DNA of 64,000 nucleotides, taken from assembly GCA_963693305.1 (NCBI GenBank), contig OY855906.1:25242289-25306288 (forward strand), written 5' to 3'. This document shows, piece by piece, positions 38,690 to 48,584 of this stretch; the first letter of the stretch is position 1, and each line of letters begins with the position of its first letter. Source of the DNA: Meandrina meandrites. Lineage: Eukaryota; Cnidaria; Anthozoa; Scleractinia; Meandrinidae. The position numbers and the translations under genes were made by a program. The notes beneath the pieces were generated by a model. It worked only from the letters and a program-made list of their open reading frames with translations, did not search any database and was not told the origin of the DNA.

Positions 38690-39112
38690 TCACATTGGGT
38701 CTAAACCCCTTAACTTACAAGGGGTCCAAGCATGTTCAAGATCATCTTCGCCTATCTCAATACAGCGTCTGGGGTTGCTGTATCCGTCTATGCCTGGGAA
38801 AGCGAAATGATAGATGGAGTCTTTTCGCACACACGGAACACATATCTCAGTAGCGCAGCAATTTTTATGTACTAAACAAAACATAACTTTCACAAGCCTT
38901 TGCCGTTTATGACAAAAAGGGGTTTTCTGCAAATCTTGGTGTACTTTGTCCCAGCCAAGATCTTTTCGCTGTCTAAGTCTAAACCAGATTATCTGGTTTA
39001 ACCTTGGTTTGGTTTTTAATCTCTCGTTTTGCTTCCTCTCAAAACAATCCCAATAGAATTCCAAATTTTGTTCTTCCAAAGTCTGTCCAATGTTTTGCTC
39101 GACAGTTGCCAT
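38690..39112 (-). CDS. Cys-rich Polinton protein, paralogue 2 (right-end gene)
   Basis: 140 residues: an acidic N-terminal half (EQNIGQTLEEQNLEFYWDCF), then LRQRKDLGWDKVHQDLQKTP, FCHKRQRLVKVMFC and CCATEICVPCVRKDS, and a C-terminal DDLEHAWTPCK. It has one copy of the LRQRK-LGW unit where its neighbour has two. Its start codon and upstream ATACA tract lie inside the right TIR, so its promoter is the same sequence that drives polB at the other end. Function unknown. Confidence 0.75.
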   Translation of the reverse strand: MATVEQNIGQTLEEQNLEFYWDCFERKQNERLKTKPRLNQIIWFRLRQRKDLGWDKVHQDLQKTPFCHKRQRLVKVMFCLVHKNCCATEICVPCVRKDSIYHFAFPGIDGYSNPRRCIEIGEDDLEHAWTPCKLRGLDPM

Positions 39113-39122
39113 TGTATATTAT
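39112..39122 (-). promoter_or_regulatory. TATA-type motif before the right-end gene
   Basis: CATAATATACA on the minus strand directly before the ATG; identical to the polB motif because both lie in the TIR. Confidence 0.5.
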
Positions 39123-39248
39123 GGAAAAAATATTTTTTAATAATTAATTGAAAAACTTTTATACTGCACGGTGTCAATTCTCTAATTGCTTGTCCCCGCC
39201 GTGGGTTTCACCCCCTTTTCATTTCCTTTTACTCCCTTTCTTTTCCCA

Positions 39249-39454
39249 AGTAGTATAGTCGGGACTTATCAAATACTACTTTGGTAAACCTAAATTTTTC
39301 ACCCTCTTTACGAGACTATAGTCAGGGATCAAAGCCGAACCATGCGAGCTATGTGAGCATGGTTTGGCTTTGGTCCCTGACTACTAGTCTCGTGAAGAGT
39401 TGAAAAATTTAGGTGCACCCAAAGTGGTATTTGATTAGTCCCGACTATACTACT
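39249..39454. repeat. Imperfect palindrome within right TIR
   Basis: Same 206-bp palindrome as on the left. Its central loop is in the same orientation relative to the element as the left copy (one base differs), so the two ends are not seen in flip and flop states. Confidence 0.9.
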
Positions 39455-39457
39455 ACT

Positions 39458-39790
39458 TACAATAGCGCTTGATTAAGTGTCGAATCTTTTTTTGAGTGAC
39501 AACAGAAAAATGGCCTATGTACGGCAGCTTAAAGTAAAATGTGGGCGAAGTGGTAGGGAGGGAGACTCGGGGACAATGATTGCTATGGGTCCCAGTTATG
39601 TAACGGTTAACCACTTTTTCAATTACATGGGCAGGGAAAAGGTTCTTTTTGAGAATTTCAGTAAGTTTGGTTATGTCCTCGTGTAACCCCAACCAGGTGT
39701 TATTGATTTTGTAGGTCAATCCCGACCTTAAGTTAAGTAAACCTGAACTTAGAAGCCTTTTCACTGTAGTCACCGCCCACCGCCCAGACC
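39458..39790 (-). pseudogene. Penelope-like element RT thumb region, cut by the Polinton
   Basis: On the minus strand the frame reads GLTYKINNTWLGLHEDITKL, AHVIEKVVNRYITG, FKLPYIGHFSVVTQKKIRHL and IKRYC, then meets the Polinton terminus. This is the segment between the RT palm and the endonuclease in Penelope-like elements. It continues in phase as LDIKLVFSS at 23029. At its other end (about 39790) it switches abruptly to an inverted PLE 3' copy, so the catalytic RT part is absent. Confidence 0.85.
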
Positions 39791-40279
39791 CATTTTTGGT
39801 GTGAAAGACCCTATCCCCGGCGGGCTTCATTCGCGTGTGGTTTACAAGTTTACCTGTGTGGGCTGTAATGCCTGTTATGTCGGCGAAACCACCCGACATT
39901 TTTTCACACGCGTACGTGAGCACTTAGCCGTAGATAAGGCCTCTCATATCTTCAAACATCTTCAAAATTCGGAACGTTGTCGCGCCTTATGTACAATAGA
40001 TTGTTTTCATATTTTAGATCACGCCACTACCAGCTTTCAACTCAAGATAAAGGAGGCTATCCATATTCAAAAAGAACAACCTTGCCTCAATCAACAATTA
40101 CACCATGTTAATCTAAAATTATCCTTTTAATTCACGCATTGTCACGTTCTGTTGTTACTATTTGTCTTAATTAGCATTTTCGTCTACTTATTATTCAACT
40201 TTGCATGCTTTGTAAACCATTCAACTGAAGATGACAGAAGCTCTGTCGAAACATGTCTTGTAAATTTAAAAAATTAGTC
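39790..40279 (+). pseudogene. Penelope-like element 3' part (GIY-YIG endonuclease), inverted partner
   Basis: Plus-strand copy of the same 109-residue endonuclease frame as 22498..23029. The only difference I see between them is Ala to Val in KFTC(A/V)GC. It is joined head-to-head to the minus-strand RT fragment at about 39790. It shows the CYVGETTRHF and RVREH signature and ends KLSF at 40130, with a 3' tail carrying the hammerhead-like motif. It lacks an RT domain, so it is not autonomous. Confidence 0.85.
40225..40258 (+). ncRNA. Hammerhead-ribozyme-like motif at PLE 3' end
   Basis: CTGAAGA, T, GACAG/CTGTC stem, GAAAC, ATGTC; identical to the copy at 22523..22555. Confidence 0.5.
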
Positions 40280-40380
40280 GATATTCTTATATACAATAAA
40301 ACGTGCCCATAATCGAGGCGTCAAAATCACTAATGGCAACAAATTTAGCTACAGGGGCTCTTTAATGTATTAACCATGCC

Positions 40381-40575
40381 CCTTGACGTCCGCACACGTC
40401 ATCCAAGGCGAGAGAACTTGAATACAAAAGCGGACCGTTTTTTCGATGTTTTTTAAGAGATTTTTCGGAATGGGGGAGATATGCTACAATTTCTTTCAAA
40501 TCCAATGGCTCACTATAGGAAGTATCGAATTTTAGCGAAGAATACGAGTCAACAGACTTGCGCGAGGGAGATCTT
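40381..40575 (+). repeat. 195-bp dispersed repeat, copy 1
   Basis: Matches 43419..43613 (CCTTGACGTCCGCACACGTC through CGCGAGGGAGATCT) with a few changes. Unknown type. Confidence 0.7.
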
Positions 40576-42374
40576 AATATAGAACGAAGGAGGCATATTT
40601 TATTATTTAGTTATTTATTCTTTTTCCCCCATACCTTGCTATTTTGTTAACAGCCAAAATTGCCAAAAAAAGTTGCCATTACAAAGAATAAAAGATGTGC
40701 AGTTTTGACACAAAGGTTAAAATCTTTTCTCACTTCATGGAAACCTAAATATATCATTGATCTGTTGCCCGAACACTTCCGCGAATCCTCCTTAGAAAAA
40801 CTTAAAACCCAAAGCAAGCTTAACGAGAAAATGCGTGTTACTAATGGCAACAAATTTTGCAGTAGCGGGTTTAGCATTTGGCCGAATATTGAAAGGAAGC
40901 GGCATATCGTAGATATTTAATAGCTTTCTTTTTATCCTCCCATCGCTTGATAAAGTTTGTTCACATCCGAAAATTACGTAAAACGAATGGAACGAGTGGA
41001 ACATGCTCAGTTTTAACACAATGATCTTTTCTCACGTCATGAAAAACCTAAATGTATTATGTTGTTGTAGTGCTTGTCCGGAAATTAAGAATATGACTAC
41101 CTCATAAGATACGAACGATTCTTACCTCCGATAAAGTACCTTTCAAGTCTCTAATTGTGCAGATCAAGCCGCATGTGCTGGATCGAATTTGACTTACTTT
41201 TGGAGCACGAATACGGGACGAATCATCTTTCGTATCCCAAAGTATACTTGATATTAATGTAGGCGAGTTTTGATCGAAATGGGTCATAATATGACATTCT
41301 AGACATTAATATACATTAATATGACGGCGATCGTTGATTTTAATTTTAAGACTAGAACATCCTATTGACAGCTGTAAATCGTTGGAACTACACTTTTCAT
41401 GAAATATATACGTATTTCAGGGTTTTCACACCAGTTGCAATGAAGGACGCCTTTAATTTTTCACAACGAAGGATGCTTGTTTCTATATGACACACGATAA
41501 ATTCGAATCTCGTTTCATGGCATAATGAGTTGTGGGCGCGTGGACGGTGTGATCTGAAGGTGGAAGCGACCTTGCAAAAAGTGTGTGCATAAGGAGGGGT
41601 GGGGGGCGGGGAGAAAATATTGCAGCATAAATTGCGTGGCTTATAATTGTCAACTTTCCAACTTTTCAAATTATTGTAATGGTGGCTTTTTGTTTAGTGC
41701 AAAAATGCCTTTTTACACATCTTAACTAGTGTCTCTGAGGTTTTAAAACTTTCTTCTTTATAGTAAATCTAACGGCAATAACAAACTTTACAGCTCCACC
41801 GTCAATATTACCGGGTTGGATACACACCTGTTAGCATCTAGAAGAGACGGCATATTACATTTGGGCGATTTGGTTTCAAATTATGAGACACTTTAACAAA
41901 CCCACAGAAAAGTATTCGCTTCATATCTCGAAAATGAATAAATAAGAAATTTATTTCTTCAACAGCTATGCGTCATCAGAGAGAGATCTGTTATGAATGA
42001 ATGACAACTTTATTTAAACACGGTAGAAATATCAGTTTACAATGATTAAAAAAAGCCAGAGAATAAACATCCAAATTTTCAATTTACTGGTTTACATATT
42101 TACATATTTTATTATCCAAACGGCAATAGCGAACTTGTGCTTCCTTTTGTTACTTTTTTATCGAATTCTAAAATAAAACCCTCACAAAAATAGGGGAAAA
42201 AAATCACACATTCACGGCAAACACAAACCTACTCATTTCCGCGTACAGACTGACGACATAAGAGGATTTTTTGCCGTTCCTGGGGAAAACAAACGTCATA
42301 CTTAATGTCTCATTTGCATGTCTTAAAACGCTAGCGTCCTCGAATTAAATAGTCATGTTAACGTTATGTCCGAA
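40576..42374. other. No gene recognised
   Basis: Short frames only (up to 90 residues), none recognisable. Two diverged versions of a CAGTTTTNACACAA...ATCTTTTCTCAC theme at about 40700 and 41010 suggest an old repeat. Confidence 0.4.
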
Positions 42375-42905
42375 ATACAGTCGACTCCTGACAACTCGAA
42401 CCTTCAAGGGAAGTTAAAAAAGGTTCGAGTTATCGGGAGTTGATAACAAATGACCATGCACTATGTACAATATTCATGTAGTGTACATTTAAATCAAACT
42501 TAATTGCAGACTAGAAAAGTCGAGTAAAAATAGAACAATACATCTCTAAATAACTGTATATTAAAATCGGAAGGTAACGTAATGTGAAAAATATAACGAA
42601 GAAAAGCAGCAGGGGGAAGTCCAGGAACCTCGTACGTTCTTGAAAACTCTTTTTTTGGACTACAGTACACTGTCTGTTTTGACTTGACAGATATGGTTAT
42701 GATAAAATTATAATTATAGAAAATGATTTGAAGGGAACGAAAATTACTTCGAGGTGGCGGGAGGTTAGAGTTATCGAGGGTTCGAGTTACCGAGGGTAAA
42801 ATAACAGTAAATGTATGACGGAAATCCGGGGGAAATCGATTTTAGTTCGAGTTAGCGCGAGGTTCGAGTTAGCGAGGGTTCCAGAGAGCAAGGGGTCGAC
42901 TGTAC
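42375..42905. mobile_element. TA-flanked MITE (Tc1/mariner/pogo-like ends)
   Basis: Ends TACAGTCGACTCC... and ...GGGGTCGACTGTA. Internal repeats of the GTTCGAGTTA(T/G)CG(A/G)G theme occur at both sub-terminal regions. Short TIRs with a TA duplication suggest a mariner-superfamily MITE. No transposase frame. Confidence 0.65.
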
Positions 42906-43001
42906 GTAATCTGACACTAAGTTGCGTAAATCAAGAGAAAATGATGAGACAGAGAGGGACGCGTCCAATCCAGGAATTGGAATGTCAATTGCGCTTAAGG
43001 A

Positions 43002-43024
43002 GGGGGGGGGGGGGGGGGGGGGGG
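43002..43024. repeat. Poly-G tract
   Basis: Uninterrupted run of about 23 G; likely length-variable. Confidence 0.95.
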
Positions 43025-43418
43025 TAAACGTGAATTTGAGTGAAATTTTAAGAGCTTTAAAGAAGGGATAGAAGAAAGAAAAATATTTTTGAAACACCAC
43101 CAGACAGTTGACCCTCACGCAAGGGCACCCCAGGTTGTCAGGAGACTGTTTGGGTGTCCATCTACTAATTTTTAACTTAAAATTCTAATTTTAAAACCAC
43201 ATTAAATCGTTAAGACTCTTTAATATTCTTATTTCTCCAAATTTTGCTAATCCTTTGAGAAAAACTATCTCTTCACAAACATTTCCAAAAATTTTCAGAA
43301 CCCCGCTAAACATAGCTTTGTGAAATGAGATTCTGGATTACTTGAAAAGCGGACGAGATATTCGCATTAAACCCAAGTTAAACGGTGAAAAAACGGGCGT
43401 CAGGTGTACCCCCGCCTT

Positions 43419-43613
43419 CCCTTGACGTCCGCACACGTCATTCAAGGCGTGAGAACTTGAATACAATAGCGGACCGCTTTTTTGATCTTTTTAAGAGATT
43501 ATTCGGAATGGGGGAGATATGCTACAATTTCTTTCAAATCCAATGGCTCACTATAGGAAATATCGAATTTTGGCGAAGAATACGAGTCAACAGACTTGCG
43601 CGAGGGAGATCTA
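43419..43613 (+). repeat. 195-bp dispersed repeat, copy 2
   Basis: Same orientation as 40381..40575. Confidence 0.7.
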
Positions 43614-43817
43614 CATTTTAATAATGTGGTGCCAGGACATCATGTAAAGAGCAAGGGAGATAATATAGCTCAAGAGTCAAAACGCTTGGTCTAATTGATG
43701 TTATTCCAAAACCCAGTACCTGATGATAGTTTCAGTACATAAAGGACGAAGGATAATCCGAATAAGTTCATTGTGCCCAATAATTTTGACAACAAATGAT
43801 GATCTTGGAAAATAAAC

Positions 43818-43851
43818 TGTAATATTTCGGTATAGGCTATACCATCATCAG
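43818..43851 (-). ncRNA. Hammerhead-ribozyme-like motif, PLE family 2 (left arm)
   Basis: Minus strand: CTGATGA, T, GGTATA/TATACC stem with a GCC loop, GAAA, TATTAC. A canonical CUGAUGA/GAAA core. Confidence 0.55.
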
Positions 43852-43919
43852 ACTAAGAAAATTAACATACAAGCTAGATCTTAAATACTGTGGGTGACGA
43901 GACGAAACAAAAAGTTTAC

Positions 43920-45053
43920 TCAGGAGAATAGACAGAGTTCTCTGCTGGATTTCAGTCCATTGTTGAGAGAAGGTGCTAGGCGTTTGATGAAATATGCCTC
44001 TTTGTACAGGAGAAGATTCCAATTATTGTCACAGTCTAGTACTGTTGTATTATCACGGACAACTTGGGTAAAATATTCTTTGTCATAACTAACAGGACGT
44101 GGAACAATGTCAGTATTTAAAGTATCCGGTAAATTACACAAATTACGGATGAAAAATAAATGATCACACGTTCGCAGGTGTTTGTAAATTGCGCTCTCTT
44201 TGTCAGAGATAGCGTGTTCATGTGTTCGGACGAAAAGAGTTCTGTCTGTTTGCCGATGTACGCTCATTGGCAACCAGGGCAATTGAATTTGTAAACAACA
44301 TGTGATTTACTCAAGAGTGGAACTTGATCTTTGTTGTTGGTGTAGAAACATAATTTCGTTGTTTTCTCGCGTACTTTTATCTCGATGTTAGGGTTTGCAA
44401 GGCATCTGCGAAGCTTTCTCTTGAAGGATCTTAAGAGTTGCGATGTTTTATCTCCGATGTACGGAACAGAAAGCCAGATGGTTATGGAGTCTTCCTTGTC
44501 TTTGTTCCCTGCTGTATGGATCTTATTCAGGGCATCGTACGAGAAACGTCGAATTAGCGCGTTTGCAATGCGTGAGGGGAAATTGTTCCAGGATATGATC
44601 GTTTTAAGCCGTTTTAGTTCAGATTTAAGCAGATTAGGGGAGCAGATACTATGAATGCGGTTAACTAGGGCTTTAATCCAAGAAATATTCTGACGCCATG
44701 GAACGAAACTATCAAAGTTTGTGTATTGACCTGTAAAGGTGTCCTTACGGTAGATTCCGATGCCGTTCGTTAAAATGTTGATATCCAGAAAGTGTGGAGT
44801 GGTGTTTTCAAAGAGATCATAAGTAAAGCGGATGTTCTTGTCAAACTTGTGGAAAAAGTCTAGAATGATGTTGATTGTGTCAGGTTTTATCAAGAGCAGT
44901 GTGTCGTCAACATATCTACAATAGAAGGTGATAAGTCCTCGATCGATGAGTTGTTTGACGATTGTTTGTTCAAACTCCGTCATAATGATGTTGGCTAACA
45001 CTGGTGTCAGCATGGGTGTCAGCATGGGTGGCTCACTAGGCCCAGTGTTAGCC
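43920..45053 (-). pseudogene. PLE RT-endonuclease, frameshifted arm
   Basis: It contains RT motif YVDDTLLLI and the same downstream sequence as the plus arm to VVYKFNCPGCQ. There a small deletion between PGCQ and the YIGKT region breaks the frame. The endonuclease resumes in another frame as TDRTLFVRTHEH and ends SSRELCLFS. The catalytic GIY-YIG part is disrupted, so this arm is dead. Confidence 0.85.
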
Positions 45054-46136
45054 AACATCATTATGACGGAGTTTGAACAAACAATCGTCAAACAACTCAT
45101 CGATCGAGGGCTTATCACCTTCTATTGTAGATATGTTGACGACACACTGCTCTTGATAAAACCTGACACAATCAACATCATTCTAGACTTTTTCCACAAG
45201 TTTGACAAGAACATCCGCTTTACTTATGATCTCTTTGAAAACACCACTCCACACTTTCTGGATATCAACATTTTAACGAACGGCATCGGAATCTACCGTA
45301 AGGACACCTTTACAGGTCAATACACAAACTTTGATAGTTTCGTTCCATGGCGTCAGAAAATTTCTTGGATTAAAGCCCTAGTTAACCGCATTCATAGTAT
45401 CTGCTCCCCTAATCTGCTTAAATCTGAACTAAAACGGCTTAAAACGATCATATCCTGGAACAATTTCCCCTCACGCATTGCAAACGCGCTAATTCGACGT
45501 TTCTCGTACGATGCCCTGAATAAGATCCATACAGCAGGGAACAAAGACAAGGAAGACTCCATAACCATCTGGCTTTCTGTTCCGTACATCGGAGATAAAA
45601 CATCGCAACTCTTAAGATCCTTCAAGAGAAAGCTTCGCAGATGCCTTGCAAACCCTAACATCGAGATAAAAGTACGCGAGAAAACAACGAAATTATGTTT
45701 CTACACCAACAACAAAGATCAAGTTCCACTCTTGAGTAAATCACATGTTGTTTACAAATTCAATTGCCCTGGTTGCCAATCAGAGTCAGCGTACATCGGC
45801 AAAACAGACAGAACTCTTTTCTTCGTCCGAACACATGAACACGCTATCTCTGACAAAGAGAGCGCAATTTACAAACACCTGCGAACGTGTGATCATTTAA
45901 TTTTCATCCGTAATTTGCGTAATTTACCGGATACTTTAAATACTGACATTGTTCCACCTCCTGTTAGTTATGACAAAGAATATTTTACCCAAGTTGTCCG
46001 TGATAATACAACAGTACTAGACTGTGACAATAATTGGAATCTTCTCCTGTACAAAGAGGCATATTTCATCAAACGCCTAGCACCTTCTCTCAACAATGGA
46101 CTGAAATCCAGCAGAGAACTCTGTCTATTCTCCTGA
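45003..46136 (+). CDS. PLE reverse transcriptase (5'-truncated) with GIY-YIG endonuclease
   Basis: Open from the palindrome centre. It begins in RT motif region GGSLGPVLANIIMTEF, then has YVDDTLLLI (catalytic YVDD), HFLDINILTNGIGIYRKDTF, SVPYIGDKTSQLLRSFKRKL, VYKFNCPGCQ, SAYIGKTDRTLF and RTHEHAIS of the GIY-YIG domain, ending SSRELCLFS. The N-terminal RT (fingers, first palm Asp) is missing, so it cannot be autonomous. The frame continues upstream to 44928, but that part is antisense to the opposite arm and not real PLE protein. Confidence 0.85.
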   Translation, partial: GVSMGVSMGGSLGPVLANIIMTEFEQTIVKQLIDRGLITFYCRYVDDTLLLIKPDTINIILDFFHKFDKNIRFTYDLFENTTPHFLDINILTNGIGIYRKDTFTGQYTNFDSFVPWRQKISWIKALVNRIHSICSPNLLKSELKRLKTIISWNNFPSRIANALIRRFSYDALNKIHTAGNKDKEDSITIWLSVPYIGDKTSQLLRSFKRKLRRCLANPNIEIKVREKTTKLCFYTNNKDQVPLLSKSHVVYKFNCPGCQSESAYIGKTDRTLFFVRTHEHAISDKESAIYKHLRTCDHLIFIRNLRNLPDTLNTDIVPPPVSYDKEYFTQVVRDNTTVLDCDNNWNLLLYKEAYFIKRLAPSLNNGLKSSRELCLFS

Positions 46137-46204
46137 GTAAACTTTTTGTTTCGTCTCGTCACCCACAGTATTTAAGACCTAGCTTGTATGTTAATTTTCT
46201 TAGT

Positions 46205-46238
46205 CTGATGATGGTATAGCTTATACCGAAATATTACA
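46205..46238 (+). ncRNA. Hammerhead-ribozyme-like motif, PLE family 2 (right arm)
   Basis: CTGATGA, T, GGTATA/TATACC with an AGCT loop, GAAA, TATTAC. Its loop differs by one base from the left arm. Confidence 0.55.
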
Positions 46239-46310
46239 GTTTATTTTCCAAGATCATCATTTGTTGTCAAAATTATTGGGCACAATGAACTTATTCGGAT
46301 TATCCTTCGT

Positions 46311-47068
46311 TCTAATTGATGTAGGAAACATAAACTTTACGAGACAGAGCGTAACTTTAAAATAAAATTAAAGCTTTCTTGTAGTAAAGCTATAGAAGCT
46401 AGTGACAGCATTCGAAACCGGACATGGATATGTCCGGTTATGTCATCTGTGATAAGACACAACACACCTTGCAAATATGAATACAAGTTATCGCCTTCAC
46501 GGAGGTTTCAGACCTTGTCCTTCCAGAGTGAGAATTTTGAGAGGCAACTACATATCTAGCAAATTGGACGAGCCAAATCAAATTTAGCAAATGAAAGGTG
46601 TTAATTTCTAACTAAAAACAGCTGGAAATGGTACAGAAATGTGCCATGTGTGCTCTATTGAGCTTGAAATGCCTCCCAAAACAAAAGAGTTGTCTATTTT
46701 TTAGACTCCTTCCGAGTTGTTGAAATTTTTAGGTGCCACATAGACTTGGGAGAAAGAAAATTGTGTACCTTTAAGGACTTTTATGGCGTTTCTCAACATG
46801 TTCAGCTAAAAAAAACAACGCGTTTTAATTTTTTGTAAAAGAAAAGTTTTATGCATAGTCCACGGCATTTTTTGGCTTTAGCGTGAGAGCAACTCCCTAC
46901 CCTATTGGCCTGAGTCTATTACGACAACACATACCAATGCTAAATTGAATAATAATGTTCGACAGATTAATGGTTTGAACTGTGTTAAAACTGATAATTA
47001 ATTTTCCTACTCTGCTTTCTTTGACAGGGTATATTTTTGCTTCCGAAAATTCAGTGAAGGTATCTTAA
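46311..47068. other. No gene; fragment related to the 49.4-50.4 kb element
   Basis: Around 46440-46600 the sequence (GTGATAAGA-ACAACACA, AGACCTTGTCC-TC-AGAG) resembles 49870-50060, a diverged repeat fragment. Nothing coding recognised. Confidence 0.4.
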
Positions 47069-47458
47069 TTAAAGGGGCACTGTCACGGGCATTTTTTGGC
47101 TTTTTTAGTAAAATGGCACCAAAATTACGACTTAGTACTTTCAACCATACAGGAAATGCTCCTAGAACTGAAAGGGAAGGATATCTAGCAAATTGCTTAA
47201 AGAAGAGGGTGACCGTAAATAGAATACGGAATTTTTCCAAACCACAAGGACTGAACTTGAAAAAGTCAGGCTGACTTTTTCAAGTTGAGATCAAAAGCTC
47301 CCGATGGTATCACAGTGATATCACACTATATTTAGCTTCAGTACGCTGGTATAGTAATTTTAAGAAAACGTGACCACTGTTAATTGGTTTCCAATGGTGT
47401 AAACATGTTTTTGTGCTCTTGAATTTTTGAAGTTATGCTCGTGACAGTGTCCCTTTAA
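47069..47458. mobile_element. TTAA-flanked T2/Kolobok-like MITE, second copy
   Basis: TTAAAGGGGCACTGTC at the left and the complement of TTAAAGGGACACTGTC at the right. Same TIR as 6294..6662, with different internal sequence. Confidence 0.75.
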
Positions 47459-47929
47459 GAGAGCAAGTCGTTTTCCTGATTTCAAAGGTTTAGAAAAATC
47501 AAGGAAAGAACTGAAATACAACACAAACGCGCAGAACTGCCATCACAGAATATATTGTAAAGATGGGTGAAGAGTCAAGGAAGCCAAGATACTAATCCTA
47601 CAAAAATCAACAACAACAACAACAACAGCAACAAAATTGTTGCCAAACAATGCACAAAGTAATGTTTTATTCATTATTATGTTTTCCTCCTACATTGCCC
47701 TAAATACAAATAATAGCGGAGCTCCCGGTCTCGTAGAGATTAATAAGTGTACGGTTAACGTTGTTCGAACTGTGCACATGCTCATATTGAGTGAGATAAA
47801 TGATGATCGCAGATTTATTTATCACAGAAAAGTTTTTAAATTTTGATGCTTTCGTGTGTATATCACTGCAGCGATGTCAATTTCAATCTTAGAGACAACC
47901 ACAGTAAGAAAAGTGAGACACGATTCCAC

Positions 47930-48245
47930 GAATAAGCCATGTTCTAAACGAGCAGGGGACTGGGTACGGTTTTCTCTTCGGTACAAACATTCAATATCGA
48001 TTGAATTGAAAAATGGGCACGTCATCTGAAAGAGCATCCAAAAATTAGTAAATTCACCAAATTTGACGGTTATTGGTTTAGTACACTTAGTATGGATTGG
48101 AGGGACAGGCGTCCTCAAATCCATACTAAACTCTCTTATTTTAAAAGTGTACCATGCCTTTGCGTTTAAACCAATAACCATCAAATTTGAAAGAAAAAAT
48201 ACGTTCGTACCCAGTCCCCTGCTCGTTTAGAACATGGCCAATTCT
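47930..48245. mobile_element. Fold-back element
   Basis: AGCAGGGGACTGGGTACG near 47950 and its complement near 48205. The inner parts pair as well (GGTTATTGGTTTA near 48070 with its complement near 48170; ATCCATACTAAAC region at the centre). A long imperfect hairpin. Confidence 0.75.
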
Positions 48246-48584
48246 GTGAGCATATTTCGTTTCGCCGTAAGATATTCAGTTTAACCGTGAACGGTCTAAA
48301 TTTATCTTGTACCTATGATTAGCCGTGTACTTTTAAATCCAGTAAAAATAAATAAATGGGGAGCTCCGCTTTTAGGCTTGCCTAAACCCATATATTGTTT
48401 CTTCTTTAGGCTATATTCTCTTTCAGGTATTATTTCATTTCAATAATTATACTACACTTAATTAATTGTTTATGCCTTACACTACATTAGATCATTAAAA
48501 ATACGCGTGTACCCACAAATCTGAAGGACAAGTTAACACAGGTACTCAACAAGGCAACAATCATTGCTGAACATATAGCAAGGA

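Larger units (their letters stand above)
23030..39457. mobile_element. Complete Polinton/Maverick (adintovirus-like) element
   Basis: 16,428 bp bounded by 349-bp inverted repeats starting AGTAGTAGTATAG. It encodes all the defining Polinton genes: family B polymerase, retroviral-type integrase, adenain-type protease, packaging ATPase, major capsid protein and penton, all open. It also has PLA2, core-like, fibre and Cys-rich genes. No 6-bp target duplication is visible: left flank TATCTA, right flank TACAAT. Joining the flanks directly keeps the interrupted PLE frame open. Intact frames imply a recent insertion or continuing selection. Confidence 0.95.
39109..39457. repeat. Polinton right terminal inverted repeat
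   Basis: Inverted match to 23030..23378, including the start-codon region at its inner edge. It differs from the left repeat at only a few scattered positions (for example a T/A change in GGGACT(T/A)ATCAAATAC). Confidence 0.95.
43746..46310. mobile_element. Head-to-head PLE pair forming a 2.56-kb palindrome
   Basis: The left arm (minus-strand PLE) and right arm (plus-strand PLE) are near-identical inverted copies from 43746 and 46310 inward to a centre near 45020. There a GTGTCAGCATGGG repeat lies between them. Each arm is a 5'-truncated PLE: RT end, GIY-YIG endonuclease and 3' tail. Confidence 0.9.

Noticed and set aside
23030..39457. Free virus contamination of the assembly
   Set aside because: Both ends join the two halves of one host Penelope-like ORF, showing integration.
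23024..39463. 6-bp target-site duplication of the Polinton
   Set aside because: TATCTA and TACAAT do not match, and shifting the boundary within the AGT repeats gives no better pair.
44928..45002. N-terminal extension of the plus-strand PLE frame
   Set aside because: It is antisense to the opposite palindrome arm and merely happens to be open.
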